A DNA stretch of 64,000 bases from positions 1-64,000 of the forward strand of contig NZ_JAUORH010000004.1 of assembly GCF_030547425.1 (NCBI RefSeq), given 5' to 3'. Within the stretch, counting starts at the first letter, position 1. Each line of letters begins with the position of its first letter. A model generated the notes under the pieces. That model was given only the letters and a program-made list of their open reading frames with translations, was not told the origin of the DNA and searched no databases. The position numbers were made by a program, and so were the translations under genes. This stretch comes from Tenacibaculum sp. 1_MG-2023. Lineage in GTDB: Bacteria > Bacteroidota > Bacteroidia > Flavobacteriales > Flavobacteriaceae. This document shows positions 45,839-54,348 of the stretch, in pieces.

Positions 45839-47203
45839 TTACTGCACTTTATTTATCAATTCGTCTAAAGAACAAGTAGTTTGCTCTCCTGTAGACATAT
45901 TTTTAACAACAAGCGTACCGTTTTCAACAGTGGTCACTACAAACTCAATTTCTCTATTGGTAGCATATTTCCACTGCTTTTTTTGCTGGTTGTTACTGCT
46001 TGCCACATCTGGATACATTTCTGACTTTATATTGTTTTGTCTTAATGTTTTTATGGCTTTTATTTTATCTAAACTCTCGTTTTCCTCAAAATTTAAAAAC
46101 AATACTTTAGGTTTTGGCAATTCTACTGCTTCAAACAATCCTAATTCTTCCATTACCAAGTAAATTCTATCTAATCCAAAAGAAATTCCTACTCCAGAAA
46201 CATCTTTTAAACCAAAAATACCTGTCAAGTCGTCATAACGACCTCCACCACCAATAGAACCCATTTTTACACCTTCAGGTGCTGCTACTTCATAAATAGC
46301 CCCTGTGTAATAGTTCAATCCTCTAGCTAAAGTTACATCTAATTCTAAGCTTGCTGAATCTAGTCCTAAAATTTCTACGTTATCAACTACAGTTCTTAAA
46401 TCAGCCACTCCTTGTAACCCTTCTTCCGACCCTTGTAACATTGCCTCTAAAGAAGCTAACTTATCTTGATTACTTCCTGAAAAATTAAATAACGGATCAA
46501 CTTTTTCGATGGCTTCTGCAGAAATTCCTTTCTCCAACATCTCCTTAACTACACCGTCTTTTCCTATTTTATCTAACTTATCTAAAGCCACTGTAAAATC
46601 AATCAGTTTGTCTGATGCTCCAATTACCTCAGCTATTCCTGATAAGATTTTTCGGTTGTTGATTTTGATAGTCGTACCTTTTAATCCTAACTTACTAAAA
46701 ACGGTATCATATAATTGTACAAATTCAACTTCTTGCCATAATGAGGTACTTCCTACTACATCGGCATCACATTGATAAAACTCACGGAAACGTCCTTTTT
46801 GTGGTCTATCAGCTCTCCAAACTGGTTGAATTTGGTAGCGTTTAAACGGAAATGTTATTTCGTTTTGGTGTTGTACTACATAACGTGCAAACGGTACGGT
46901 TAAGTCGTAACGTAAGGCTTTTTCAGAAATTTTTGATGTCACTTTTTGACTGTCTTTGTCTGCCAATAAGTTTTCATCTACTTTCTTCAAATAATCACCA
47001 GAATTCAAAATTTTGAAAATCAAACGATCCCCTTCTTCTCCATATTTTCCCATTAGTGTAGAAGAGTTTTCAAAACTTGGCGTTTCAATAGGTTGAAATC
47101 CGAAATTTTCAAACGACTGTTTAATCGTATTAAAAATATAATTTCTCTTAGCTACTTCAGTTGATGAAAAATCTCTTGTTCCTTTTGGGATTCCTGGTTT
47201 CAT
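45839..47203 (-). CDS. hisS: Histidine--tRNA ligase
   Basis: A 454-residue class II synthetase. Motif 1 region ([25 protein letters not shown]), motif 2 ([25 protein letters not shown]), the His-specific segments [14 protein letters not shown] and [10 protein letters not shown], and a C-terminal anticodon-binding domain are present. It lies immediately upstream of folE on the same strand. Confidence 0.96.
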   Translation of the reverse strand: MKPGIPKGTRDFSSTEVAKRNYIFNTIKQSFENFGFQPIETPSFENSSTLMGKYGEEGDRLIFKILNSGDYLKKVDENLLADKDSQKVTSKISEKALRYDLTVPFARYVVQHQNEITFPFKRYQIQPVWRADRPQKGRFREFYQCDADVVGSTSLWQEVEFVQLYDTVFSKLGLKGTTIKINNRKILSGIAEVIGASDKLIDFTVALDKLDKIGKDGVVKEMLEKGISAEAIEKVDPLFNFSGSNQDKLASLEAMLQGSEEGLQGVADLRTVVDNVEILGLDSASLELDVTLARGLNYYTGAIYEVAAPEGVKMGSIGGGGRYDDLTGIFGLKDVSGVGISFGLDRIYLVMEELGLFEAVELPKPKVLFLNFEENESLDKIKAIKTLRQNNIKSEMYPDVASSNNQQKKQWKYATNREIEFVVTTVENGTLVVKNMSTGEQTTCSLDELINKVQ

Positions 47204-47373
47204 TTTATTGGTTTTTAGTCGTTAGCTCTTAGCCGTTAGTTGCACTAAGTACTAAAGTATATTTTATAATCACGGAATTTTAATTATGAATTAATTGACA
47301 ATTCGTAATTGTTAACTCGTAATTTGATTTGCATTTTAGCCTGCAAATATCCGAAAAAATATGAAGAATAATG

Positions 47374-48309
47374 TTATTTAGCGGTCGCTTTATTTTTGTG
47401 TTTTAAACGGTAAATTGTAGCGTTTAGCTCAAATCCTAAAAGTAGAATAATGGCGTTTAACCACACGAAAAGCATTAAAACCAGTAAAGTACCTATTGAC
47501 CCGTATAATTGGTTGTATTGCGCAAACTTAACTACATAAATTCCAAATAAGTAAAAGGTAAACATAGATACTACTGTAGTTAAAATGGCTCCTGGTGAAA
47601 AGAATTTCACATCTTTACCTTGTTTGGTTCCGTATCTAAAGAGTAAGGATACAATGGTAAAAATCATTACTAAAAACAAGAAACCTCTTCCGTAGTAAAA
47701 CAAGTCTAAATCTCCTGTGTTTAACCATCCTATTTTGTGAATTCTTGTTAAGGCTATTTGATAAAAAATAATAAGTGTTACCGTTACGATTAAGAAAAAT
47801 GACATTAGCAACGATACTGCTAACGAAATAAAATAAGCTCTTAAAACATTTCTCACTTCTGTAACATGGTACGAATATTCAAATCCGCCAAATATTGCAT
47901 TTACACCATTGGTCATTAAAAAAATAGAGGCTAAAAAACCGAAAGATAATAATCCACCATATTGATTGTTAATAATATCTTTTATCACAAAATCTACCGC
48001 TTCAAAGGTTTTTGGTGGTAGTGCTTCTTGCATTAATGAGAGTAGTCCGTCTTGAAATCCATCAATTGGGATGTAAGGAATTAATGTTAAAATGAATAAT
48101 AAGAATGGAAAGATTGCCATAAAGAAACTAAAAGCAATACCTCCTGCCCTTGTTGTTAATGCTCCTTTTACAATACCTATAACATACATTTCGAGCACAT
48201 CGTACAAAGACATTCCTTCTAACCCTGGAATTTTAATTTTCTTTCCAAAGGCCACGAGCCAGTTTATTACTGGAATTTTCTCAAGGTTTTCTTCTATCTG
48301 TTTAGTCAT
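47374..48309 (-). CDS. YihY/virulence factor BrkB family membrane protein
   Basis: A 311-residue protein with six transmembrane helices and the YihY pattern RAGGIAFSFFMAIFPFLLFILTLIPYIP. Often misnamed RNase BN, it is a membrane protein of unknown transport or morphogenetic role. Confidence 0.9.
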   Translation of the reverse strand: MTKQIEENLEKIPVINWLVAFGKKIKIPGLEGMSLYDVLEMYVIGIVKGALTTRAGGIAFSFFMAIFPFLLFILTLIPYIPIDGFQDGLLSLMQEALPPKTFEAVDFVIKDIINNQYGGLLSFGFLASIFLMTNGVNAIFGGFEYSYHVTEVRNVLRAYFISLAVSLLMSFFLIVTVTLIIFYQIALTRIHKIGWLNTGDLDLFYYGRGFLFLVMIFTIVSLLFRYGTKQGKDVKFFSPGAILTTVVSMFTFYLFGIYVVKFAQYNQLYGSIGTLLVLMLFVWLNAIILLLGFELNATIYRLKHKNKATAK

Positions 48310-48413
48310 TTTCTTTTTGGTTGCAAAGTGTTATTGGTTGCTTAGGTTCAAAGATGCTAAGTCTTTTTAGTTTCAAAGTTGAGTAGTGTTACTGTATCAA
48401 AGTTGCATAGTTT

Positions 48414-48605
48414 TTATCGTTTTTCCTTTAGCTTTCTTATTAAACTTGATAGCATTCTTTCTATCTCTCTTGATTCCTCATAAAGTCTGTCAAAAGATTC
48501 TTTTGAAATATACTCTAAGTTTGAAGAAATTTCAAGCTGCGTTTGTAATTCAAACAACGAAGCCACTCCAATACCCCCAACCACATTACTCCACCACAAT
48601 ATCAT
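48414..48605 (-). pseudogene. Four-helix bundle (23S rRNA IVP-like) protein, N-terminally truncated
   Basis: The 63-residue frame matches only the C-terminal half of the four-helix bundle family (SLFELQTQLEISSNLEYISKESFDRLYEESREIERMLSSLIRKLKE), usually about 115-120 residues. Upstream in the same frame there is a stop, and the region is occupied by the pentapeptide gene, which overlaps by 20 bases. It is a decayed remnant. Confidence 0.6.
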
Positions 48606-49155
48606 ATTTATATAACAATCCTACAATATTCTCATTGGAAAATTTAGCTTTTTTAACCCTATTATTTTCAGGGTCAATCGCAAAATTAGTAGCAGTTGTA
48701 AAATCTGCTTTTTCTAAATTCGTCTGATCAAAAATTGCTCCTTTTAAATCACAATCTTTAAAGACACCTCTACTTAAGTCAGCTTCAACAAAATCTACTT
48801 CTTGCAAATTACAACTTATAAATTTTGTAGTAGGAATTTTTAATTGGTAAAAAGAAGATACGTTTAGTTGGCAGTTATGAAAGCTCATTTCTAGCAAAAA
48901 GTTGTTGCATTCATTAAACTTTACCCCAACCATTTTACAGTTTTCAAAAGTGCAATCTTTAAAAAAAGTGTGGTTTACCACTGTATTGCTAAAATTACAG
49001 TTGATAAACTCACACTCTAAAAATTCGATATTAGAAGCATGTACGTTCTCAAAATTGCAATTCTCGAACGTACAGCTATCATATTCTCCTTTGTTGATTT
49101 TTGTTAGTCTAAAATCAACTTTTGTGAACGTTTCGTTGTCAAAGAAATCATTCAT
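48586..49155 (-). CDS. Pentapeptide repeat protein
   Basis: A 189-residue right-handed beta-helix protein with A(D/N)LXX-like pentapeptides (for example FENCNFENVHASNIEFLECEF and VEADLSRGVFKDCDLKGAIFDQTNLEKADF). Some family members mimic DNA and protect gyrase, but no specific role is evident. The stop of the upstream M3 peptidase gene is at 49156, immediately adjacent. Confidence 0.88.
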   Translation of the reverse strand: MNDFFDNETFTKVDFRLTKINKGEYDSCTFENCNFENVHASNIEFLECEFINCNFSNTVVNHTFFKDCTFENCKMVGVKFNECNNFLLEMSFHNCQLNVSSFYQLKIPTTKFISCNLQEVDFVEADLSRGVFKDCDLKGAIFDQTNLEKADFTTATNFAIDPENNRVKKAKFSNENIVGLLYKYDIVVE

Positions 49156-51258
49156 TTATTGTAATCCTCTCGCTTTTAGCATTGGTTCAGCTTGTGGATC
49201 TCTTCCTGCAAAAACTTTATACATTTCTGCATAATCCATCGTGTTTCCTTTCGATAAGATTTGTTCTCTAAACTTCTGACCGTTTTCTCTAGTTAACAAT
49301 CCGTTGTTTTTAAACCAATCGTACGCATCATGACTTAACATTTCTGTCCATAAATACGAATAGTATCCTGCACCGTATCCTCCGCTAAAAATATGTGCGA
49401 AATATGTTGAGCGGTATCTTGGTGGTACCTCATCAATCTTTAACTTCATTTTAGCTAATGCTTTTTCTTCAAACCTAGCTACATCATCAATGTTCGTACC
49501 TACTGAAATAGTGTGCCATTGCATATCTAAATTAGAAGATGCTAAGTTTTCAATAATTGAATATCCTTGGTTGAACGTTCCTGCATCTTTAATTTTTTGT
49601 AATAATGCATCAGGAATTACTTCTCCTGTTTTATAATGCAACGCATAGTTGTTTAATACCTCTGGATGTGTTGCCCAGTTTTCGTTAAACTGCGACGGGA
49701 ACTCTACAAAATCTCTTGCAGTACTTGTTCCTGAAATTGATGCATATTTTTGATTTCCGAATAAACCGTGTAACGCATGTCCGAACTCATGGAAGGTAGT
49801 TTCTACATTATCAAAACTGATTAATGCTGGTTCTCCTTCTGCTGGTTTAGGATAGTTACAAACGTTGTAAATTACTGGCTTTTGTCCTCTTAATTTAGAT
49901 TGTTTTACAAAAGCACTCATCCACGCTCCTCCTCTTTTACTGTCTCTTGCAAAGAAATCTCCGTAGAACAATCCTAACTTACTACCATCTTCTTCAAAGA
50001 TTTCATACACTACTACATCTGGGTGATAGGTAGGAATATCGGTACGCTTTTTAAAGGTGATTCCGTATAATTTTGTTGCAGCATAAAACACTCCTTTTTC
50101 TAACACGTTGGTTAACTCAAAGTATGGTTTTACCTCATCTTCATTTAAGTTGTATTTAGACTTACGTACTTTTTCAGCAAAATGATTCCAATCGTATGGT
50201 GCTAAAGTAAAGTCGTTTCCTTCTTTGTTGATTTCTGCCTGAATTTCTTTCGTTTCAGCAGCTACTTTTGATAACGACCCTGGAATTAATCCGTTGAACA
50301 TTTCAAATACTTTATCTGGTGTAGATGCCATTGTTCCTTGTAAGCTCCAACTAGCAAAATTGTCAAAACCTAAAATCTGTGCTTTCTTAGCACGTAACAA
50401 AGCCATTTTCTTTACCAAGTCGCTTGTATCATAATCGCCAGCATCTGTTCTGTGAATAGATTTTTCAAACAATTCTTTTCGAACTTCTCTATTTTCTAAA
50501 GTTTGTAATAAAGGTTGTTGTGTGGTATTAATTAGTTGGATTTCGTACTTACCGTCTTTCTCTAAACCTTTAATTGTTTCTTCTGAAAGTCCTTTTAACT
50601 GTTCTTTATCTGTAACCGTTAAACCTCCTTTTTTGCTAGCATCTAATAACTTTTTTCCGAAGTCGTTAGATAAACTTGCTAATTCTGCATTGATTTCTTT
50701 TAACTCGTTTTTCTTTTCTTCAGATAAGTTAGCTCCTGCTTTTACAAACTTTTTATACTGTTCTTTAACCAAGTGTTTAGACTCTGCATCCAACTCTAAG
50801 TTATCTAAATTATCGTGTACCGCTTTTATTTTTTCAAACAACTTGGTGTTTAATAAAATTTCATCGTTGTGCTTAGAAAACTTTGGAGCTAATTCTTTTT
50901 GATTGTCTTTAATCGTATCGTTAGTATGTGCTCCTGCTAAAGCGTAAAAAACCGCCTCAACATTATCTAACGTTTTACTACTTTCTTCAAAAGCTATACT
51001 AGTGTTTTCAAATGTTGGCGCTTCTGTATTTGCTATAATTTTAGCAATTTCTTCATTTTGAACTTCCATACCTTTTAAAATTGCAGGCATAAAATGTTCG
51101 TTCTTTATTTTAGTAAAATCAGGTGCACCATAAGGTAAACTGCTTTTTACTAATAATGGGTTTTCTACCATGTTTGAAGTGGTTTCTTTTTTTGTTTGCT
51201 CTGTTTTACACGACATAGCTACTACTAGCGTTGCTATGAGTAATAGTTGTTTTTTCAT
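49156..51258 (-). CDS. M3 family metallopeptidase lipoprotein (Dcp/oligopeptidase-like)
   Basis: A 700-residue protein with lipobox VAMSC (Cys17). The zinc motif HEFGHALHG near residue 487 and the rest of the M3 fold identify a peptidyl-dipeptidase Dcp or oligopeptidase A type enzyme. Tethered to a membrane, it would degrade short peptides in the periplasm or at the surface. It is followed by the pentapeptide gene. Confidence 0.93.
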   Translation of the reverse strand: MKKQLLLIATLVVAMSCKTEQTKKETTSNMVENPLLVKSSLPYGAPDFTKIKNEHFMPAILKGMEVQNEEIAKIIANTEAPTFENTSIAFEESSKTLDNVEAVFYALAGAHTNDTIKDNQKELAPKFSKHNDEILLNTKLFEKIKAVHDNLDNLELDAESKHLVKEQYKKFVKAGANLSEEKKNELKEINAELASLSNDFGKKLLDASKKGGLTVTDKEQLKGLSEETIKGLEKDGKYEIQLINTTQQPLLQTLENREVRKELFEKSIHRTDAGDYDTSDLVKKMALLRAKKAQILGFDNFASWSLQGTMASTPDKVFEMFNGLIPGSLSKVAAETKEIQAEINKEGNDFTLAPYDWNHFAEKVRKSKYNLNEDEVKPYFELTNVLEKGVFYAATKLYGITFKKRTDIPTYHPDVVVYEIFEEDGSKLGLFYGDFFARDSKRGGAWMSAFVKQSKLRGQKPVIYNVCNYPKPAEGEPALISFDNVETTFHEFGHALHGLFGNQKYASISGTSTARDFVEFPSQFNENWATHPEVLNNYALHYKTGEVIPDALLQKIKDAGTFNQGYSIIENLASSNLDMQWHTISVGTNIDDVARFEEKALAKMKLKIDEVPPRYRSTYFAHIFSGGYGAGYYSYLWTEMLSHDAYDWFKNNGLLTRENGQKFREQILSKGNTMDYAEMYKVFAGRDPQAEPMLKARGLQ

Positions 51259-51274
51259 GATGTAGTAAGTTATA

Positions 51275-52135
51275 TTAATCGACTGCTTTTAAGCTTAAAT
51301 CCATATTATATACTGAATGTGTTAAGGCTCCAGACGAAATAAAATCAACCCCACATTCTGCGTATTCTCTAATAGTCTTTTCGTTGATTCCTCCAGAAGA
51401 TTCTGTTAAACATGTATCTCCTATCACTGCTACCGCCTTTCGGGTATCTTCATAGTTAAAATTATCTATCAAAATTCTATACACCCCTTCGTTTTGTAAA
51501 ATTTCTTCAATTTCTTCTAAACTGCGTGCTTCCACAATAATTTTAATATCTAGTCCTTTTTCTGCTAGGTATTTCTTAGTTTTGGTTATTGCTTGTGTAA
51601 TTCCACCTGCAAAATCAATATGATTGTCTTTAATCATTACCATATCGTATAAGGCAAATCGATGGTTTTCTCCACCTCCTATTTTTACTGCCCATTTTTC
51701 TAAAGCACGGATTCCTGGTGTTGTTTTACGAGTGTCTAACACCTTTGTTTTGGTTCCTTCTAACAGGTCTGCAAAAAACTTGGTTTTGGTTGCAATCGCA
51801 CTCATACGTTGCATTGCGTTTAGTACCAAACGTTCTGCCATTAATATAGATTGTGATTTTCCTGATACGTAAAAAACAATATCTCCGTACTTTACGGGTG
51901 CTCCATCATTAATCAACGTTTCAACTTTTAAATCGGCATCTACATAGTTAAACACCATTTTAGCAAACGCTACCCCTGCAATTACTCCTTCGTCTTTTAC
52001 TAATAATTTAGCTTTTCCTGTTGCATCGACAGGAATACATGATAATGAGGTATGATCGCCATCTCCTATATCTTCTCTAATAGCATTGGCTATAATTAAA
52101 TCTAACTCTTTATTAAATTGTTCTTGTGAAATCAT
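51275..52135 (-). CDS. nadC: Nicotinate-nucleotide diphosphorylase (carboxylating)
   Basis: A 286-residue quinolinate phosphoribosyltransferase of NAD synthesis. The signature region TRKTTPGIRALEKWAVKIGGGENHRFALYDMVMIKDNHI and C-terminal ESSGGINEKTIREYAECGVDFISSGALTHSV are present. It is leftward, 16 bases before the M3 peptidase gene. Confidence 0.96.
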   Translation of the reverse strand: MISQEQFNKELDLIIANAIREDIGDGDHTSLSCIPVDATGKAKLLVKDEGVIAGVAFAKMVFNYVDADLKVETLINDGAPVKYGDIVFYVSGKSQSILMAERLVLNAMQRMSAIATKTKFFADLLEGTKTKVLDTRKTTPGIRALEKWAVKIGGGENHRFALYDMVMIKDNHIDFAGGITQAITKTKKYLAEKGLDIKIIVEARSLEEIEEILQNEGVYRILIDNFNYEDTRKAVAVIGDTCLTESSGGINEKTIREYAECGVDFISSGALTHSVYNMDLSLKAVD

Positions 52136-52951
52136 AGTTTTGAATTGTTGAGGTAAAAATACAATTATTTTTAGTTCTCTGTTTTGAGTTTACTGCTTAT
52201 TGTTGTGTAATTTTTACCTTTCTTTACTAACAAAATTCTAAACCTGTTACAGGTTGTTTTTCATTTTCTACTACTTTATGTGTTTGGTATTTGTTTAGTG
52301 TATTATTTTATATATGATACATTGTACTTTTTGATAAGTTTTTGTCAATTCGAGTGAATTTTACGATTGAAATGAGTAAAATTTGTATCGAGAAAAAGAG
52401 TTATAGCGTTTAAATTAGTTCTCGATAGTTCTACTGAGCGAAGTCAGCGTACGATTTTCGTACCTCAAAATCACTCGAACTGACAGGTTTCCTATATTCT
52501 TGTTTCAAAAGGCACAACAAGTTTAATCTATTCGTTTTCTTTGCTTGTCCAAAGAAAAGAATCAAAAGAAAAGACACTTTTTCTTAGGAATTTTTCAGTT
52601 TTCACTGAAAACCATTTATCAAACTTTGCGTTGTTTTTTAAACAAAAAAACAACTGAATTTCAAAGCTTTGACTGCATTATTCTTGAGAAAAAGAGTTAT
52701 AACACTTAAATTAGTTCTCGATATTATTTTTCGTACCTCAAAATCACTCGAACTGACAGTTTCTTATATTCTTGTTTCTAAAGGCGTCAACTGGTTTGAC
52801 ACTCTTGATTTATTTTCTTGCTTTTACGACTGTTTTTTACTCCTTCTTGTTTGTTTTTTATATTTTGCTATCTAAATACTAACCGAATTTTAAAACTTAC
52901 GTGTTGTAAAGATTAAGAAATTTTCTTTCAACTTATAACTACTCTTATATC
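52136..52951. other. Gene-free stretch with two copies of an extragenic repeat
   Basis: About 800 bases with no credible gene. Copy 1 (52387-52513) and copy 2 (52684-52785) share AGAAAAAGAGTTATA through CACTCGAACTGACAG and end in TATATTCTTGTTTC. Copy 2 lacks about 27 bases containing ACTGAGCGAAGTCAGC. The TCGAGAA/TTCTCGA ends resemble the palindrome at 1746. No RNA gene was recognised. Confidence 0.55.
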
Positions 52952-53539
52952 ATGGCTATAAACTATCCTTTTGGTCTTCCGTTAAAACATAATTTTGCTG
53001 AGTTTGTACACTACAACGGTTTATTTCTTCCGCATGAAACTGATAGAATTTTGAATTTATGGGATGAAAATAAAAAAATTAAGGCTACGCTTAGCGGAGC
53101 GGACACTTATGATGATGAGCTTAGAAAAAGCGATGTGATGTTTATTGATAATACTCCTGAAAACGAATGGATTTACAACCGATTAGCTGGTTTGGCTATT
53201 AAGTGTAATAACGAACGGTATTGGTTTGATTTATTGGGGTTTCATAACTGTTTGCAATTGGCTAGCTATACTGAGGGTGATTTTTTTGATTGGCATTTGG
53301 ATTTTGGTGCGGGTGAAATTTCTGATAGAAAGTTGAGTATTTCCATGCAGTTATCTGACCCCGATGAGTATGAGGGTGGTGATTTACAGTTTATGCTAAA
53401 TCAGAAAATTGTAAGTGCTCCTAGAGAGAAAGGTACCATCATTGTTTTTCCTTCTTTTATGATGCACCGTGTTACTCCTATTACCAAAGGGGTTCGTAAG
53501 TCTATTGTGGGTTGGGTTGCAGGACCTCCGTATAGGTAA
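52952..53539 (+). CDS. 2OG-Fe(II) oxygenase
   Basis: A 195-residue protein. The iron triad is visible as His-x-Asp in FFDWHLDFGAG and a distal His in SFMMHRVTPITKG, with the 2-oxoglutarate Arg in GVRKSIVGW. It resembles prolyl hydroxylase/PKHD-type oxygenases. Substrate unknown. It is the backbone gene bordering island 2. Confidence 0.87.
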   Translation: MAINYPFGLPLKHNFAEFVHYNGLFLPHETDRILNLWDENKKIKATLSGADTYDDELRKSDVMFIDNTPENEWIYNRLAGLAIKCNNERYWFDLLGFHNCLQLASYTEGDFFDWHLDFGAGEISDRKLSISMQLSDPDEYEGGDLQFMLNQKIVSAPREKGTIIVFPSFMMHRVTPITKGVRKSIVGWVAGPPYR

Positions 53540-53546
53540 TTTTTTA

Positions 53547-53591
53547 GTCGCTAGTTGTTAGTTGTTAGTGCTTAGTTGTTAAGAGTTAGCA
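53547..53591. repeat. TTGTTAG-type simple repeat
   Basis: Degenerate 7-base units (TTGTTAG, GTTAGTG, GTTAAGA) follow the oxygenase stop. A related stretch (TTAGTCGTTAGCTCTTAGCC) is upstream of hisS near 47216. It is a dispersed low-complexity repeat. Confidence 0.4.
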
Positions 53592-53655
53592 GTTTATTTC
53601 TATATGAAGTTCTTATGATGTTACGGCAGTTACCTTTGATAAAAAGGTCTGCACC

Positions 53656-54135
53656 GTAGTGTTAACGGAGTATGCCGTGATATCAGCGACCCGTGCCGTA
53701 GTATCTGCGGAGCATGCCGTGATATTAGCGACCCGTGCCGTGGTGTCTGCGGAGCATGCCGTGATATTAGCGACCCGTGCCGTAGTGTCTTCGGAGCACG
53801 CCGTGATATTAGCGACCCGTGCCGTAGTGTTAGCGGAGTATGCCGTAATATCAGCGACCCATGCCGTGATATTAGCGACCCGTGCCGTGGTGTCAGCGAC
53901 CCATGCCGTGATATTAGCGACCCGTGCCGTGGTATCAGCGACCCGTGCCGTGGTATCAGCGACCCGTGCCGTGGTGTCAGCGACCCGCGCCGTGGTGTCA
54001 GCGACCCATGCCGTGGTATCAGCGACCCGTGCCGTAGTGTCAGCGACCCATGCCGTGATATTAGCGACCCATGCCGTGATATCAGCGACCCATGCCGTGG
54101 TATCAGCGACCCATGCCGTGATATTAGCGACCTTT
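53656..54135. repeat. Tandem array of a 21-bp repeat, 22.8 copies
   Basis: Twenty-two full 21-base units (consensus GTGATATCAGCGACCCRTGCC) start at 53656, with a partial unit from 54118. The first nine units alternate two types (GCGGAG versus GCGACC), giving a 42-base higher-order period. Because 21 is a multiple of three, both strands stay open for about 170-180 codons of SATRAVV-like or ADTTARV-like heptads; composition argues that neither is a real protein. Confidence 0.92.
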
Positions 54136-54348
54136 ACAGCTACATTTGAAGTCGTTAATGACACCTAAAACTACTTTTATTACTTAAATAATTGAGCTTA
54201 TGGGATTCCGTAAGAATGTATGCTCGCTTTGTATTAGGTTCGCAGGGATATAAACATAGAATACAATCATAAACCTACCAAAATGGTTGTATAACGATGT
54301 ATTATATATCTATATAAACAAGTTGTACTGCATTAAAAAACAAACTTT
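54136..54348 (+). promoter_or_regulatory. Leader of the TrlF-like gene with the shared 31-bp block
   Basis: 54185-54215 matches 13301-13331 with one mismatch and contains CTTATGG...CCGTAAG facing half-sites. Similarity fades through the TTCGCAGG region to about 54252. GTTGTACTGCATT (54322-54334) is complementary to AACGCAGTACAAC (57122-57134) after the gene, so the gene is flanked by inverted arms. Confidence 0.5.

Noticed and set aside
53613..54168. Long open frames on both strands (about 183 and 169 codons) across the 21-bp array
   Set aside because: They arise from a 21-base period without stops. Both strands are equally open, composition is only A, T, V, D, R, S and similar residues, and no start context or domain supports either one.
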